DNA of 64,000 bases from an uncultured Desulfuromusa sp. Its GTDB lineage: Bacteria > Desulfobacterota > Desulfuromonadia > Desulfuromonadales > Geopsychrobacteraceae. Positions within the stretch are counted from its first letter, which is position 1; each line of letters starts with the position of its first letter. Made by a program: the position numbers and the translations under genes. Shown in pieces: positions 26,848 through 36,519 of this stretch. Location of the stretch: NCBI RefSeq assembly GCF_963675815.1, contig NZ_OY776574.1, forward strand, positions 552,001 to 616,000. The letters are read 5' to 3'. Under the pieces are notes generated by a model that searched no databases, was not told the origin of the DNA, and saw only the letters and a list, made by a program, of their open reading frames with translations.

Positions 26848-28641
26848 TCAGGATGGGTTCGGTACCAGACTGATGACCGACCATCCCGCACCTGGCTCGA
26901 TGCTGTGTTCCTGGGTGAAAACTTGAATATTCTCACGTGGATTTATAGCAAAAAGAGGAATAAGGTCGTCGCCATGAACCTCACGAAGATTTTCAAAATT
27001 GAAGCTCTCCGTTAATTTCGTCGCTTTTATGACACCACCACTTTTCAGCATCGCAGCCAGAGAGGCATAGGTGGCTCCCTTGGAAAACAGTAACTGCCCT
27101 CGTCGATAAGCCGGGATCTGTTGAACTTTTTCTACCTCACCAGCCTTTGATTGCAGCATGTAAACATTATTCTTGCCGAGCTCCAGACGATATTGCAGAA
27201 TCGCCGCCATATTAACGCCGTCATAAGAAGAAAGCGCCAGCAATCGGCCAATACCGACAAAGTCCAGATGTCGTTCCGCATGCTCAGACATAAGGTTTCC
27301 ATGGTAAGTCGGTAACCCTTCCAGCTTTGCAGTTGTGGCATCATCCCAGCTGGTGGCCACAAGCTGCACCCGGAAACCACTGCTGATCAAAGCTTTGGAA
27401 ATCTCACGCCCGACAATGCCGGCCCCGACAATGAGAAAACCCTTGGGCTCAGGCTCCGCCACCCCCAGCCACAAAGCAATGATACGAGCCGTCGTACTTT
27501 GTAACAATACGGTTCCGATAATAACAAGAAAAGTTAATGGAACCAGCATTTCCGCCCCTTCAAAATTGCCATCCACCAAACGCAAGGCAAACAGAGCGGA
27601 AATAGCTGCGGCGACGATACCTCGCGGCGCAATCCAGGCCAGCAGGTGACGCTCTGGCCAGGTCAATTTCGAACCCATCGTCGACACGACAATATTCAAA
27701 GGCCGGGCAAGAAACTGAATGGCGAGAAAAACCCATAGTGCCGGCCAACCCAATGTTTTGAAGGAGTCAATTTCCAGTCTTGCCGCCAACATGATAAACA
27801 GCATCGAAATCAACAGGATACTCAGGCTTTCCTTAAAATTGAGAATCTCTTCGGTATCAACATCTTTCATGTTCGCCAGCCAGATCCCCATCACGGTGAC
27901 CGTCACCAATCCAGATTCCTCATGGAGCATATTCGACGCGGCAAAACTGAGCAGGACCAGCCCCAGAGTCACAATATTGTGCAGATATTCAGGTAACAAG
28001 TGGCGCCGCAACGTCAGTCCAAACAGGTAGCCACAGACAGCTCCCATCAACATGCCGACAATGACTATTTGAGACAGGGCCATCAAGGCGTTGCCGAGAG
28101 CGATATGCCCTTCGCCGGCGATAATAAATTCATAGACCAGAACGGCTAAAGAAGCTCCGATCGGGTCAATAACAATTCCCTCCCAGCGCAAAATATTTGA
28201 GACGGATGCTTTCGGTCGCACGGTCCGCAACATCGGAATAATGACGGTAGGACCGGTCACAACCGTAATTGCACCAAAAAGGAAGCAGATTTGCCAGGAA
28301 ATGCCGAGAACCAAGTGCGTCGCCAGCGCAGTAATCAGCCATGTCACCAGCATCCCGATCGACACCATGTTGCGGACAACCCGCTGTAATCCGAGGATTT
28401 CCTTGAATTTCAGACTCAGGCTTCCTTCAAAGAGAATGATGGCGACAGACAATGATATAAAGGGAAAAAACAGATCGCCAAACAACTGCTGAGGGTCAAA
28501 CAGGGTAAAAACCGGGCCGACCAGAATCCCGACCAGCAACAGAAAAATGATCGCAGGAAGCCTGACCCGCCAGGCAACCCACTGGCAGAGAGCACCGATA
28601 GCAATCAAAATCGCAATCGCAGGAAGCGCGAATTCATTCAT
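26848..28641 (-). CDS. Cation:proton antiporter with C-terminal RCK domain
   Basis: A 597-residue CPA1/NhaP-type exchanger. Twelve or so membrane segments occupy residues 1-390, with Glu154 and Asp159 (EGIVIDPIGAS) as the predicted ion-binding acids. A TrkA-N nucleotide-binding domain begins with FLIVGAGIVGREI near residue 398, followed by a probable TrkA-C region. Such proteins exchange Na+ or K+ for protons under nucleotide control. It is unrelated in function to the convergent glp operon. Confidence 0.9.
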   Translation of the reverse strand: MNEFALPAIAILIAIGALCQWVAWRVRLPAIIFLLLVGILVGPVFTLFDPQQLFGDLFFPFISLSVAIILFEGSLSLKFKEILGLQRVVRNMVSIGMLVTWLITALATHLVLGISWQICFLFGAITVVTGPTVIIPMLRTVRPKASVSNILRWEGIVIDPIGASLAVLVYEFIIAGEGHIALGNALMALSQIVIVGMLMGAVCGYLFGLTLRRHLLPEYLHNIVTLGLVLLSFAASNMLHEESGLVTVTVMGIWLANMKDVDTEEILNFKESLSILLISMLFIMLAARLEIDSFKTLGWPALWVFLAIQFLARPLNIVVSTMGSKLTWPERHLLAWIAPRGIVAAAISALFALRLVDGNFEGAEMLVPLTFLVIIGTVLLQSTTARIIALWLGVAEPEPKGFLIVGAGIVGREISKALISSGFRVQLVATSWDDATTAKLEGLPTYHGNLMSEHAERHLDFVGIGRLLALSSYDGVNMAAILQYRLELGKNNVYMLQSKAGEVEKVQQIPAYRRGQLLFSKGATYASLAAMLKSGGVIKATKLTESFNFENLREVHGDDLIPLFAINPRENIQVFTQEHSIEPGAGWSVISLVPNPS

Positions 28642-28776
28642 CTGTAAAAACTCCGATCTTTACCCATCCATCCGTCACTGTAAATCAGCTGGAAAATTTC
28701 GATCTATTCCCCAATGATACCCCTGAACGCTGCTTCACATCAGGCAGGAAATAAGCTCCACGTTTACAGAAATAGT

Positions 28777-29466
28777 TTACAGGGGATTTTTCAAATAACG
28801 ATAATAGCTGTCATACTGATAAATCGCTGCCAATGGATTATGTGCCAGAAGCCGGTCCTTCGAAGCAAGCACGGTGTTGTAAGCCTTGGCATATTTCAAA
28901 AACAGGGCATCATGTCCCACACAGAGTCCGAACAAAACATTCATTTCTGATTCATGTGCATTGGCGGTTAAGGCTTGAAGGATAGGGTTACACATCGCCT
29001 CAAAGTTTTCTGTATCTATCTGCTGTTCACGCAGCAGACCAATTTCCTCTTTAGACACCGCTCCCGCCTTACACATGACTGAAATTGTCTCGAAACCGTT
29101 ATCACTGAAAATTTTATGGATAATTTCCGCTTCTTTCCGCATGCCGATACAAAAAATCAAACAGATCCTTTTGAATTTCATCTTTTGAGCGAACTCTATC
29201 GTCTCTTGAATACGGGGCTTGATCGGCCGAATATTGGCGTAGCCTTTATCTTTATCTCCGTAACCTTCCCCCTCCTGAATTGACGCTTGACGGACAACCT
29301 CCATCACATCAGGATCTTTAAGGATTTCCAAAGTTTCTTTGAGAATATCAAGGGAACGGGTTGAAGGACAATTGCCTGGAGCTTTCCCTTTTTCCTGCCG
29401 ACAGATTCGCTCTGGAACGGTCACGGGACAAACAGCACAAGTCGGTAGGGGAATTTCTTTTGCCAT
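28777..29466 (-). CDS. DUF1847 family putative metal-binding protein
   Basis: A 229-residue protein with a cysteine cluster at the N-terminus (CAVCPVTVPERIC, then NCPST), more cysteines in LIFCIGMRKEA and MCKAG, and FGLCVGHDALF near the C-terminus. These are the conserved features of the DUF1847 family, predicted to bind metal but of unknown function. AAGGAAAG precedes the ATG. It follows a LarA-type gene by 40 bases, so the two are probably one operon. Confidence 0.8.
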   Translation of the reverse strand: MAKEIPLPTCAVCPVTVPERICRQEKGKAPGNCPSTRSLDILKETLEILKDPDVMEVVRQASIQEGEGYGDKDKGYANIRPIKPRIQETIEFAQKMKFKRICLIFCIGMRKEAEIIHKIFSDNGFETISVMCKAGAVSKEEIGLLREQQIDTENFEAMCNPILQALTANAHESEMNVLFGLCVGHDALFLKYAKAYNTVLASKDRLLAHNPLAAIYQYDSYYRYLKNPL

Positions 29467-29506
29467 AGTTAAACTTTCCTTTTTTGTGAATATTGAAGAT
29501 TAAGAT

Positions 29507-30781
29507 TCAAGATACCCGAAGAATCAACATCGGTCCATCCGGGACAATCGCCCAATGGGCATCCTGCCCAAAACGCTCAAGCAATTGCTCAATCGCTGAT
29601 TCCAGATCCTTGACCGGATAAAAGTGGAATTGACTTAAAGTTTCAGATTCAATGCCATCGGTATGAAGCCAGATTTCATTTTTCAATCGAACCTGATAGG
29701 TTTCTTGCGCACACCATTGATCAAGAACAAAAAATTCTTTGTTCATAATTTTATCAATAAAAGCTTGTGGACTGGTAGCATAATCAAAGACTTCGCGATA
29801 TTCATCACTGCCAAAACCTTCCGGACATGCCGTCGCCATAAGAATAACACCACCCTCTTTTGTCGCTCCCGACACCCCGGATAAACCTTTTGAACTTTGA
29901 TAAAGATTGCAATCAAGCGGAGCCCCGGCATTCGTGGTCACAACAAAGTCAAGTGGCCTGTCGAGAACTTTCATGCAATGTTGCGAGAGAAACTCAACTC
30001 CTTGCAGATGAGCTTTGACCGGATCTCCCGAGAATATCCCCGTCACCTGTTTTTCAGTGTCCAGAGTGACATTCACAATAAAATCCGCACCAGCTTTGCT
30101 CATGATTTCCAGACCGGCCTCATGAAAAGGATTCCCGTCCAGCACGCCATAAACCGTTTTCGGATGAGCAACCATTTCCGGTCCATGCATATATTTCAAG
30201 GTTTCGGCTGAAGAAATTCCCGGCAAAATTGATTTTCTCCCACCGGAGAAACCCGCCCACATATGCGGCTCGATGAATCCAGTCAGAATTTTCAGATCAG
30301 CTTGAACGTACTTTTTATTGACATAAGCAGGCACACCATCACCGATCTCTCCAACCAGAATCATGTCCTCCTCATTTTTTGAAAAATGGTTGATAATCCT
30401 GTATTTTTCCGCAATCTCCTGTCCCACCAGCTCAACCAGCTCTTCCCCTTCATTGGGACGATGGATTCCAGTAGCAACGAGAATAGTTATCTGCTCAACA
30501 GTCATTCCAGCCGCGTGTAACCGTTCAAGAATTCCCGGTAACAGGAGTTTATTCGGAACCGGTCGGGTTATATCACTGATGACAATGACCGCGTTATCCC
30601 GCTCCTTGGCGAGTTCCGTTAACGCTACCGAGGCTATCGGATGCTCCAGAGTCACCTTCAGTTCAGTCGATGGATCAACTAAAGGGGCAACCGCTTCAGG
30701 ATAAAGAACTCCTTGGAAATTCGATGTTTCCGAATAATTAAGAATAATTCCTTCGGTTCCATATTTTAATTTAACCTGCAT
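29507..30781 (-). CDS. larA: LarA-family nickel-pincer racemase/epimerase homologue
   Basis: A 424-residue member of the lactate-racemase family. His107, His173, Lys183 and His199 occupy the positions of His108, His174, Lys184 and His200 of Lactiplantibacillus LarA: the catalytic histidines, the lysine that covalently holds the nickel-pincer nucleotide, and the Ni-ligating histidine. The spacings of 66, 10 and 16 residues are identical. Start ATG 30781 lies seven bases after GGGAGG; the frame opens to 30808. The substrate may be lactate or another 2-hydroxyacid. The cofactor genes larB, larC and larE are not in the window. Confidence 0.85.
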   Translation of the reverse strand: MQVKLKYGTEGIILNYSETSNFQGVLYPEAVAPLVDPSTELKVTLEHPIASVALTELAKERDNAVIVISDITRPVPNKLLLPGILERLHAAGMTVEQITILVATGIHRPNEGEELVELVGQEIAEKYRIINHFSKNEEDMILVGEIGDGVPAYVNKKYVQADLKILTGFIEPHMWAGFSGGRKSILPGISSAETLKYMHGPEMVAHPKTVYGVLDGNPFHEAGLEIMSKAGADFIVNVTLDTEKQVTGIFSGDPVKAHLQGVEFLSQHCMKVLDRPLDFVVTTNAGAPLDCNLYQSSKGLSGVSGATKEGGVILMATACPEGFGSDEYREVFDYATSPQAFIDKIMNKEFFVLDQWCAQETYQVRLKNEIWLHTDGIESETLSQFHFYPVKDLESAIEQLLERFGQDAHWAIVPDGPMLILRVS

Positions 30782-30990
30782 AGTCAGACCTCCCTGATCA
30801 TAAGACAATCCAGAACGACAAAAGAGATTTTAGCACAGGAGCTGGAGTGATTGAGGGAGAAAAGAAATACCATGAGTCGCGCAATAAAATCTCATCATTA
30901 TTGCAGCAGCACCAGCAGTTAATCCCCCTGTCATTATCACATCATTTTCATCGTTCATCTGGAATTTTTCGCCTCGATCTGATCCTCCTC

Positions 30991-31019
30991 TTGACTTGAA
31001 AATATAAGTTATGGATAAT
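30991..31019 (+). promoter_or_regulatory. Candidate promoter of the bacteriohemerythrin gene
   Basis: TTGACT (30991-30996), 17 bases, GATAAT (31014-31019); five of six matches in each box. Initiation near 31026 leaves a 57-base leader. The remainder of the gap from 30809 shows nothing else. Confidence 0.6.
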
Positions 31020-31082
31020 TAAAAAAAACACAGTTCTAACAAGAAAAGAGGGGGTGAAAAGGTATTTGAAAGGAAGAATTGC

Positions 31083-31499
31083 ATGGCCATTATCACCTGG
31101 AAAAAAATTTATGAGACCGGGATTGTTGCTTTAGACAATGAGCACCAAGGCTTGATTTCACAGATTAACAAGCTCTACGAAGCCATTCGCGATAAACATG
31201 AGGAAGAGGGATTGGAAGCAACTCTTACCATGCTGGAATCCTATACCGTTAATCATTTTCAGCACGAAGAAAAGCTGATGGCTGAATATCACTACCCCGG
31301 ATTGGCAGACCATCAGAAGTCTCATCAGGAATTGATTGATGCCGTTCAGGATCTGAAACAACGCGCTTCTTCGGGAAAAGATGAGTTAGCCCGAGAGCTT
31401 CTTAAACTTCTCAGGGTCTGGGTTTTAGAACATATTCTTGATGTCGATAAAAAATATGGTGCATTTCTGGAATCGCGAGGTGGCCGCTTCATCTCCTAG
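31083..31499 (+). CDS. Bacteriohemerythrin
   Basis: Single-domain O2-binding protein of 138 residues with a di-iron centre. All seven ligands are present: His21, His58, Glu62, His77, His81, His117 and Asp122, in the order NEH, HFQHEE, HQKSH and HILDVD. In anaerobes and microaerophiles these proteins scavenge or deliver oxygen. It is a single gene with its own promoter. Confidence 0.93.
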   Translation: MAIITWKKIYETGIVALDNEHQGLISQINKLYEAIRDKHEEEGLEATLTMLESYTVNHFQHEEKLMAEYHYPGLADHQKSHQELIDAVQDLKQRASSGKDELARELLKLLRVWVLEHILDVDKKYGAFLESRGGRFIS

Positions 31500-31536
31500 G
31501 AGAGGAGATCTTTCCACTGCGTCATTCACAACGATA

Positions 31537-32409
31537 CTATCCTGATACAGGCGGTTTTTGTAAGGATTCGTATGCCGCCACGCTCAAGACCATAGCCCCA
31601 CCAATCAGGACGGATTGTTCGGGTATTTCACTGACAAAATACCAGGCGAGTAAAGCGGCAATGACAGGCTGCAGACAACTGATCAAAGCCACCGTCTTCG
31701 CAGGTAACTTCTTGAGACTGAAAACCAACAACGTATGTGCTCCCGCGGTACTGAAAACCCCCAAGAGCAGAACCTTGAGAAAATCCAGGCCGGACAGCGA
31801 AAAAACCTGTGGATAATCAACAAAAAATATCAGCATGACTCCTACCGCAACGACCTGGTGAAACATCAGACAGTCGCTGGGAACATGACTGAAATAATAC
31901 TTTTGAAAGAGGATGCGGAAAGAAAATAATATTGCGGACAAAACACCCCAGAGAACCCCCCAGGTGACGGCACCATTGGAAAAGTCCTGCCCTTTAGCCA
32001 CCATAAGCGCCAATCCTGATATCATAATGACGCCCGCAAAGAGATCTCTGGTTTTCCACCCCTTGCCGCTGAACAGGGGTTCTAAAAAAATGGTAATAAT
32101 AGGATAGCTGAATAGGGACAGCATGCCGACGGCCACCGATGATATCTGCATCGCATGGAAAAATAAAACCCAGTGCACGCCAAGTAACAACCCCAAAGCA
32201 TACACGCTGAAATAGGTTCGGTATCCATTCAGACGAAAACTACGCTTCTGAATGAAGCCAAACATGGCAAGCCCCGCAGTTGCGACAACTCCACGCAGCT
32301 GAATGATTGAAATCGCATCAAGAGGGATCAGTTTCGCAAAAAGCCCAGTCAGTGCCAGCAGGAGAATGGCAAGATACAGTATGGGCAAGCCGAAGCGGTC
32401 ATTTAACAT
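31537..32409 (-). CDS. EamA/DMT-family membrane transporter
   Basis: A 290-residue protein with ten predicted membrane helices arranged as two EamA repeats (second repeat near residues 150-285). The family exports amino acids, metabolites or drugs. The ribosome site is weak. It lies downstream of the aldehyde oxidoreductase gene, separated by 95 bases, so it may be the last gene of the leftward catabolic locus. The substrate is unknown. Confidence 0.88.
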   Translation of the reverse strand: MLNDRFGLPILYLAILLLALTGLFAKLIPLDAISIIQLRGVVATAGLAMFGFIQKRSFRLNGYRTYFSVYALGLLLGVHWVLFFHAMQISSVAVGMLSLFSYPIITIFLEPLFSGKGWKTRDLFAGVIMISGLALMVAKGQDFSNGAVTWGVLWGVLSAILFSFRILFQKYYFSHVPSDCLMFHQVVAVGVMLIFFVDYPQVFSLSGLDFLKVLLLGVFSTAGAHTLLVFSLKKLPAKTVALISCLQPVIAALLAWYFVSEIPEQSVLIGGAMVLSVAAYESLQKPPVSG

Positions 32410-32504
32410 CCTGTCAACTTTTCATTTATCAACTCAACAGCAGCCGGTTAGGTGCTATTGAATCCGAATCAGGCAAGTTTGGTGGAAAACGCAAAGTGTT
32501 ATCC

Positions 32505-34343
32505 TCAATTCAAGATTTCTTTCAACTCAGGTTCAAAAATCTCCCAGACCCGGCGTTCCAGTTCTTCAAGAAATTCCGGGTGAGTAATGCTGGGTAGCTT
32601 GATATTCGGATTCGGATTTTCATAAACTTCTGCCGGGATACGGTATTCTTCCTTAGTATAGCCCTGCCTCAGCTCAAGCGCCATCCCAAGCAGAAAAGCC
32701 CGCCGTACAGCCTCCCGGATATCATCGATGCTGACTTCTAAATCAAACTCACTCTTCAGACAATCGACCACCATCTCGGTTGCAATCCCCTTGCTGATAT
32801 CGAAAAACTTACAGAGTCCGATCATGTCAAAGCCAACAATGTGTAATTTATCATCGGTGATTCCTTTGACCCAGGAATCAATATCCGATTTTCCTTCACG
32901 GGTCAACATGCCGTAAGTCCCCATCGACATATGTCCTCCGGCAATCGCCCAAGCATATCCGGGGTTCGTCTCCGGCTGGTAGGCAGCGATCTCCAAGCCC
33001 TTCACATGGTAAGCGTAGGAGGTTTCACCGAGGCTTTCAGAGAGGCGCATCGACCCTTTGCCGATTTCAGGACACTTACCCTCACCGGCCTTGATGATCA
33101 ACTCACGAATTTTCTCATAATCACCAAACTGAACACCATCGAGGATAGGAGTTTCAGGATGACGTTCATTATAGGCCTGAACGTAAGAAATTGTAACGCC
33201 GAGAGAGATGGCATCCATGCCATAATTGTCTCCCAACTGAATCAGTCTCGCAGCCTGTCCTGCTTCGTGAATGCCGATGTTTGTACCAAGCAGATTCAGG
33301 GGCTCATAATCAAATTTTGCCAGAAATTCACCTTGACTGCCATCGGGATTCTTCTCGGAAATATTATTGTGACAGGTAATCCCGCAGCGGTAACAAGCTT
33401 CGGTCTTGACATGATAGTCTTTCTCAACATTTTCGCGAAACAGCTTTTCCGGAATTGCATTATTCTGGGGGCGGAAATTATTGACCGGAACGGCATGAAA
33501 TGCCTGCAAAACATCATAAGCAGCCCAGGTTCCACCGCCTCCGCCACGGTTCAAGGGCTGGATCCGGGCTGAACCGCCTCCCTTGATGACATTCATGTTG
33601 GCTGCTTTGACCGCTTCACTCGGTTTGCGGACCTTATCGCTGCTTTGGGCAACAAGGGCGAGGATATTTTTGTATCCCATCAGCGAGCCCATCCCGCCAC
33701 GACCGGCAAAACGACATTTGTCCTCTTTCGATTTCAATTGATTTTCGGTCGAAAGAGCAACAGCTCCCATGTAGTTATTTTGCCAGTTTTCTCCGGCTTG
33801 GCCGATGGCGGCAAAGTGTGCATCAGGATACTCTTGTTGCAACGCCATAATCTTGTCGTGGGTCGTCAGCCCAAGCAAGTGTTCTGCCGGTTTGAGTTCG
33901 ACCTGTGGCCCGTCGGGAGTCTCTTTGATCAGCGCGTAAATCGGTTTGTCCGAGCGATTCTCAAAAATTAATTCGTCCAGCCCCGTCCATTTGAATTTGG
34001 CACCGAACTTACCACTGCCGGTCGACCACATTGCCGCCGGCAACCCGGCTTTCGAAGCTTTAATTGGACTGTAACCGGAAAAGTACGTCCGTAATCCAGT
34101 CATGGTACTGCTACCGGTCAGCAGACCGGTGTTGACAATCAGCGGATTCTCGTTGCAATAAGCACAATCAATCTGCCGCTGAGCCAAATCCTGGAAAGAA
34201 CGACCAAAACCACCCAGCACATCTTCCAGATTGCGACAAGGAACATCATCAATAACCTTCTCACCGGTGTCCAGATCAACGACACAACGTTTATAAAATA
34301 TCTTTGCTGGGTGTGATACAGGATCAGTTGTCTGAAACTTCAC
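32505..34343 (-). CDS. aor: Aldehyde:ferredoxin oxidoreductase family protein
   Basis: Tungsten-bispyranopterin enzyme interconverting aldehydes and carboxylates with ferredoxin. The 612-residue protein has the N-terminal pterin domain with GRGGMGSLMG and four 4Fe-4S cysteines: Cys317, Cys320 and Cys324 (CYRCGITC) and Cys511 (IGLCKF). The length matches the family. The start is GTG 34343 behind AAGGAG. It sits at the downstream end of the catabolic locus, where it could oxidise an aldehyde product. Specificity cannot be read from sequence. Confidence 0.92.
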   Translation of the reverse strand: MKFQTTDPVSHPAKIFYKRCVVDLDTGEKVIDDVPCRNLEDVLGGFGRSFQDLAQRQIDCAYCNENPLIVNTGLLTGSSTMTGLRTYFSGYSPIKASKAGLPAAMWSTGSGKFGAKFKWTGLDELIFENRSDKPIYALIKETPDGPQVELKPAEHLLGLTTHDKIMALQQEYPDAHFAAIGQAGENWQNNYMGAVALSTENQLKSKEDKCRFAGRGGMGSLMGYKNILALVAQSSDKVRKPSEAVKAANMNVIKGGGSARIQPLNRGGGGGTWAAYDVLQAFHAVPVNNFRPQNNAIPEKLFRENVEKDYHVKTEACYRCGITCHNNISEKNPDGSQGEFLAKFDYEPLNLLGTNIGIHEAGQAARLIQLGDNYGMDAISLGVTISYVQAYNERHPETPILDGVQFGDYEKIRELIIKAGEGKCPEIGKGSMRLSESLGETSYAYHVKGLEIAAYQPETNPGYAWAIAGGHMSMGTYGMLTREGKSDIDSWVKGITDDKLHIVGFDMIGLCKFFDISKGIATEMVVDCLKSEFDLEVSIDDIREAVRRAFLLGMALELRQGYTKEEYRIPAEVYENPNPNIKLPSITHPEFLEELERRVWEIFEPELKEILN

Positions 34344-34440
34344 AATACGTCTCCTTATGACTCAATCATTACGTAAAAATAATCCTTTAAAATCTGCAAT
34401 TTAAAGTCCAGATAAGCTTTTACTTCCGAGGCATACCAAC

Positions 34441-34466
34441 GGGAGGTGCTCTACAAAGCACCTCCC
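34441..34466. other. Perfect 10-bp hairpin in the 280-bp gap before aor
   Basis: GGGAGGTGCT (34441-34450) and AGCACCTCCC (34457-34466) close on a CTACAA loop. There is no T-run on either strand, so it may be a processing or factor-dependent termination element after the cyclase gene, or an operator for aor. The rest of the 34344-34623 gap holds nothing that I recognise. Confidence 0.5.
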
Positions 34467-34623
34467 CAGAAGGTCTTCTGTTTTCAGGTGTCATACAAAT
34501 ATGAGGCTGCCGGACCGTAAAAAAGCAACTACCGACCTTAAAGTTCCAACATAATCGTTCAACTAAAATTCAGAAAAGAAGGAGGATGGTAATCCTAACG
34601 CTCCATAGTTCCGGCAGATGTTG

Positions 34624-35601
34624 TTACTTAATAGCGATAGGCTGACCTATCCCTTGCACTGTCCCGCGAATTTTTGGATGGGTGAAACTGAATAAAAATT
34701 CATACTTCCCATCACTTTTACAGGCTTCTGCTAACTCAGCCACCCTAAGATTTTGAAATTGGTAGATTCCATTACCTAATAGGATGACATGACAGGGGAC
34801 AAAACCTGCTCCGTATAAATCTTTTGGAAAACCCTTGTGTGGAAAAGCTTCAGTGCACCATTGATCAGTCCCCACACCAACAACGCCTTTTTCAACCAGG
34901 TATCTGGCAATATCCTCGCCTATTCCCGGATTGCTGGCAGCGAATTTCTTATTATCTACTCCCAGCAGGCGCATCCAGCCCGTATTAATTATGACTGCAT
35001 CGCCAGCCTTAATTTCTATATTCATTTTGTCGAGGTAAGACTTAAAATCTGCCAAACTGATTTCTTCAGTTGGTTCTAAATTGCGACCAAAATAGTCGAC
35101 CATATCAATTAAGACACCGCGAGTCACAAGTGGAGGGACGGTTTCCATACCAAATTTTTTGGCGCCGGAAGCACTAACGATATCGGCTTCCTTCGTTCCA
35201 TTGTAGAAAACATGATCATGGCCTACGTGAGCAAAACCATCTATTTGCGTTGAAATACCTGTCGACATGGACACAAACTCTTCCATATCAGTTGCCTTAT
35301 CATATCCGCGCGGTGGATCCACAGTGAGTCCGTGGGTTATAAGCCAGACAAAGACATCTCTGGGAGGATAGGCAGGGAACCCTTTATAATATTCATTCCC
35401 CAAATCATAGACATCTCCGGTTTTTACGATTCCAACAGCGCTTAAAACTTTTTCCGGGGTCAAATAGTTAGCATTCCCAATTTGGTCTTCCGCCCCCCAT
35501 TTCGAAGGTTTTGGCATAAAGTTATTGTCAGCGAACGCTTCTCCGAAACAAAACAGAAAGAAAACACTCACAAAAATGATGATATTTCTTTTTTTTGACA
35601 T
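34624..35601 (-). CDS. Exported cyclase-family (kynurenine-formamidase-like) hydrolase
   Basis: A 325-residue metal-dependent hydrolase of the cyclase family. The start is ATG 35601 behind GAGAGGAG; it gives a signal peptide (MSKKRNIIIFVSVFFLFCFG EAFA) and so a periplasmic enzyme. The metal-site region reads STQIDGFAHVGHDH, a variant of the family's HxGTHxDxxxH motif, and GTDQWCTEAFPH follows. Relatives hydrolyse cyclic amides, lactones or cyclic 1,3-diketones. It lies 102 bases downstream of an SDR gene in the catabolic locus. Confidence 0.85.
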   Translation of the reverse strand: MSKKRNIIIFVSVFFLFCFGEAFADNNFMPKPSKWGAEDQIGNANYLTPEKVLSAVGIVKTGDVYDLGNEYYKGFPAYPPRDVFVWLITHGLTVDPPRGYDKATDMEEFVSMSTGISTQIDGFAHVGHDHVFYNGTKEADIVSASGAKKFGMETVPPLVTRGVLIDMVDYFGRNLEPTEEISLADFKSYLDKMNIEIKAGDAVIINTGWMRLLGVDNKKFAASNPGIGEDIARYLVEKGVVGVGTDQWCTEAFPHKGFPKDLYGAGFVPCHVILLGNGIYQFQNLRVAELAEACKSDGKYEFLFSFTHPKIRGTVQGIGQPIAIK

Positions 35602-35703
35602 GTTTTTACTCCTCTCATGGTTGTTTTTATTTTCATAAACTAAAGCGAACAAAGACAATTGATTGGGCTTCTATCCATGCAAATAACAAATATCAATTAT
35701 CGA

Positions 35704-36471
35704 TCAACCTGCCATATATAAACCGCCGTTGACATGTAGTGTTTCACCAGTAATAAAACTGGCCCAATCGCTACACAGGAAAGCGATTGCTTTTGCAACT
35801 TCATCAGGTTGACCTACGCGCTTTAATGCGGTTGGACCCACAAGTTCATCGCCCTCGTTTTCGAGCCGCGCTTTGATCATCTGGGTTTCAATAAGACCGG
35901 GAGAGACAGCATTAACGCGAATTTTGGGAGCCAATTCCAAAGCCAAACTGCGACTGAAACTAAGCACGGCTCCTTTCGTTGCCGCATAATGAGCATGAGA
36001 ATAACTTCCGCGATGTGCCGCGACGGAAGTGAGATTAACAATTGAGCCACCTTCTTTCAAAAGAGGGATAATTGCTCGACAACAGTAAAACACCCCATCG
36101 AGATTCACCTCCATGCTTTGTTTCCACTGCTCATCAGACATTGTCTCAACAAGCTGATCCCGATAAATACCTGCTCCCATAACCAGATAATCTACGCCGC
36201 CAAACTTATTTCGGCAGAAATCCGCCAACCGATCGCAATCCACAGACTTGGCCACATTTGCCGGGAAAAAAGCAGCTCTTTCTCCTGTAGAATCAAGTTT
36301 TTTGGCGAGAGCATCTCCTTGCGAGATAGATTCACCAGGCAGAGAGTCAGCTTGTTCTTCCAAATCGGACAATATGACTTTAGCTCCGAGATCGAAAAAC
36401 ACCTTGGACACAGACACTCCGATACCACCTTTAGCACCGGTCACCAGTAACACTTTATCTTTAAAATTCAC
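35704..36471 (-). CDS. Short-chain dehydrogenase/reductase
   Basis: About 255 residues: TGAKGGIG cofactor site, NNAG-equivalent MGAGIYRD, catalytic Ser in NLTSVAAH and YAATK, ending HVNGGLYMAG. The start is GTG 36471, just behind GGGAGAGA; the frame opens to an ATG at 36507 without a ribosome site. It follows the E3 gene of the dehydrogenase complex by 48 bases. Note MGAG instead of NNAG in the structural motif. The substrate is unknown, probably a hydroxy intermediate of the pathway. Confidence 0.85.
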   Translation of the reverse strand: MNFKDKVLLVTGAKGGIGVSVSKVFFDLGAKVILSDLEEQADSLPGESISQGDALAKKLDSTGERAAFFPANVAKSVDCDRLADFCRNKFGGVDYLVMGAGIYRDQLVETMSDEQWKQSMEVNLDGVFYCCRAIIPLLKEGGSIVNLTSVAAHRGSYSHAHYAATKGAVLSFSRSLALELAPKIRVNAVSPGLIETQMIKARLENEGDELVGPTALKRVGQPDEVAKAIAFLCSDWASFITGETLHVNGGLYMAG

Positions 36472-36519
36472 GTTCTCTCCCTTATCTGGACTGCAGTCAT
36501 TCACCAAAACAGAAAAACA

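Noticed and set aside
32931..33572. 213-codon plus-strand open frame
   Set aside because: Antisense to the aldehyde oxidoreductase gene, with no recognisable domain or ribosome site.
34441..34466. Rho-independent terminator
   Set aside because: The stem is perfect but no T-run follows on either strand, so it is listed only as a hairpin.
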